From contig JACCYX010000269.1 of the NCBI GenBank assembly GCA_013696265.1, positions 1-14,080 of the forward strand: a stretch of 14,080 nt of DNA, in the 5' to 3' direction. Below are positions 13,963-14,080 of this stretch, one piece after another (positions within the stretch are counted from its first letter, which is position 1; each line of letters opens with the position of its first letter). The notes beneath the pieces are model-generated. The model saw only the letters and a list, made by a program, of their open reading frames with translations, made no database searches and was not told where the DNA came from. Both the position numbers and the translations under genes were made by a program. This DNA is from Chloroflexia bacterium. GTDB lineage: Bacteria > Chloroflexota > Chloroflexia > Thermomicrobiales > UBA6265.

Positions 13963-14037
13963 TGGTAGCGGGGGAAGGATTCGAACCTCCGACCTTTGGG
14001 TTATGAGCCCAACGAGCTGCCACTGCTCCACCCCGCG
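13963..14037 (-). tRNA. Initiator tRNA-Met (anticodon CAT)
   Basis: The 75-base cloverleaf reads on the minus strand from 14037 to 13963 and encodes its own CCA end (13965-13963). The acceptor stem is CGCGGGG with CCCCGCT: positions 2-7 pair, while position 1 and 72 (C against T) do not. The anticodon stem-loop is GGG-CTCATAA-CCC. The unpaired 1:72 end and the three consecutive G:C pairs under the anticodon loop are the hallmarks of the bacterial initiator, rather than the elongator, tRNA-Met. The usual bacterial mismatch is C1 with A72; here it is C with U. The T-loop is TTCGAAT and the D-arm GAGC...GCTC has a shortened 7-base loop. Confidence 0.95.
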
Positions 14038-14080
14038 GCATACCAGGTCGTCGTCATGCGGCGGTGGGCGGTGCCCGCGG

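Noticed and set aside
1..14080. CRISPR array, rRNA or prophage genes
   Set aside because: No regularly spaced repeats, no rRNA segments and no phage structural or integrase genes were seen.

Overview
The window looks like chromosomal DNA from a GC-rich bacterium, most likely a Chloroflexota member of the Thermomicrobia/Sphaerobacter type. This placement is an inference. It rests on the GC-rich codon use with GTG and TTG starts, a short (187-residue) EF-Ts, tandem bactofilins, and a bacterial clamp-binding tail on an archaeal-looking family-B DNA polymerase. No 16S rRNA is present to confirm it.

Left part (1-3530), envelope and cytoskeleton. The window opens inside a secreted Ca-binding-repeat protein that ends in an LPVTG cell-wall sorting signal. 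A 430-bp non-coding stretch follows, with a perfect 18-bp hairpin, an 11-bp inverted motif and a likely promoter. Next come two tandem bactofilins and a single-pass membrane protein with an external SH3-like domain, closed by a strong terminator. Together they look like a cell-shape or cell-surface module.

Middle part (3530-9170), translation and envelope-lipid core. The order is rpsB, tsf, frr, uppS, cdsA, dxr. It is the familiar bacterial cluster, but pyrH is absent from its usual place between tsf and frr. A terminator and a new extended -10 promoter lie there instead. A possible 17-codon leader ORF with a good ribosome-binding site precedes tsf. A 129-bp nested inverted repeat, resembling a paired REP/BIME element, separates cdsA from dxr.

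Right part (9179-14080), DNA metabolism and accessory genes. A comF-type phosphoribosyltransferase faces dxr tail to tail and is divergent from a family-B DNA polymerase. Downstream are a RimK/ITPK-like ATP-grasp enzyme, a short in-frame remnant resembling the last 33 residues of the polymerase, and a Nudix hydrolase. A perfect palindromic terminator is shared by the Nudix gene and a convergent initiator tRNA-Met on the minus strand.

The most unusual features are the polymerase-tail remnant between the ATP-grasp and Nudix genes, the nested inverted repeat, the missing pyrH, the LPVTG surface protein, and the polymerase combining archaeal-like motifs with a bacterial clamp motif.
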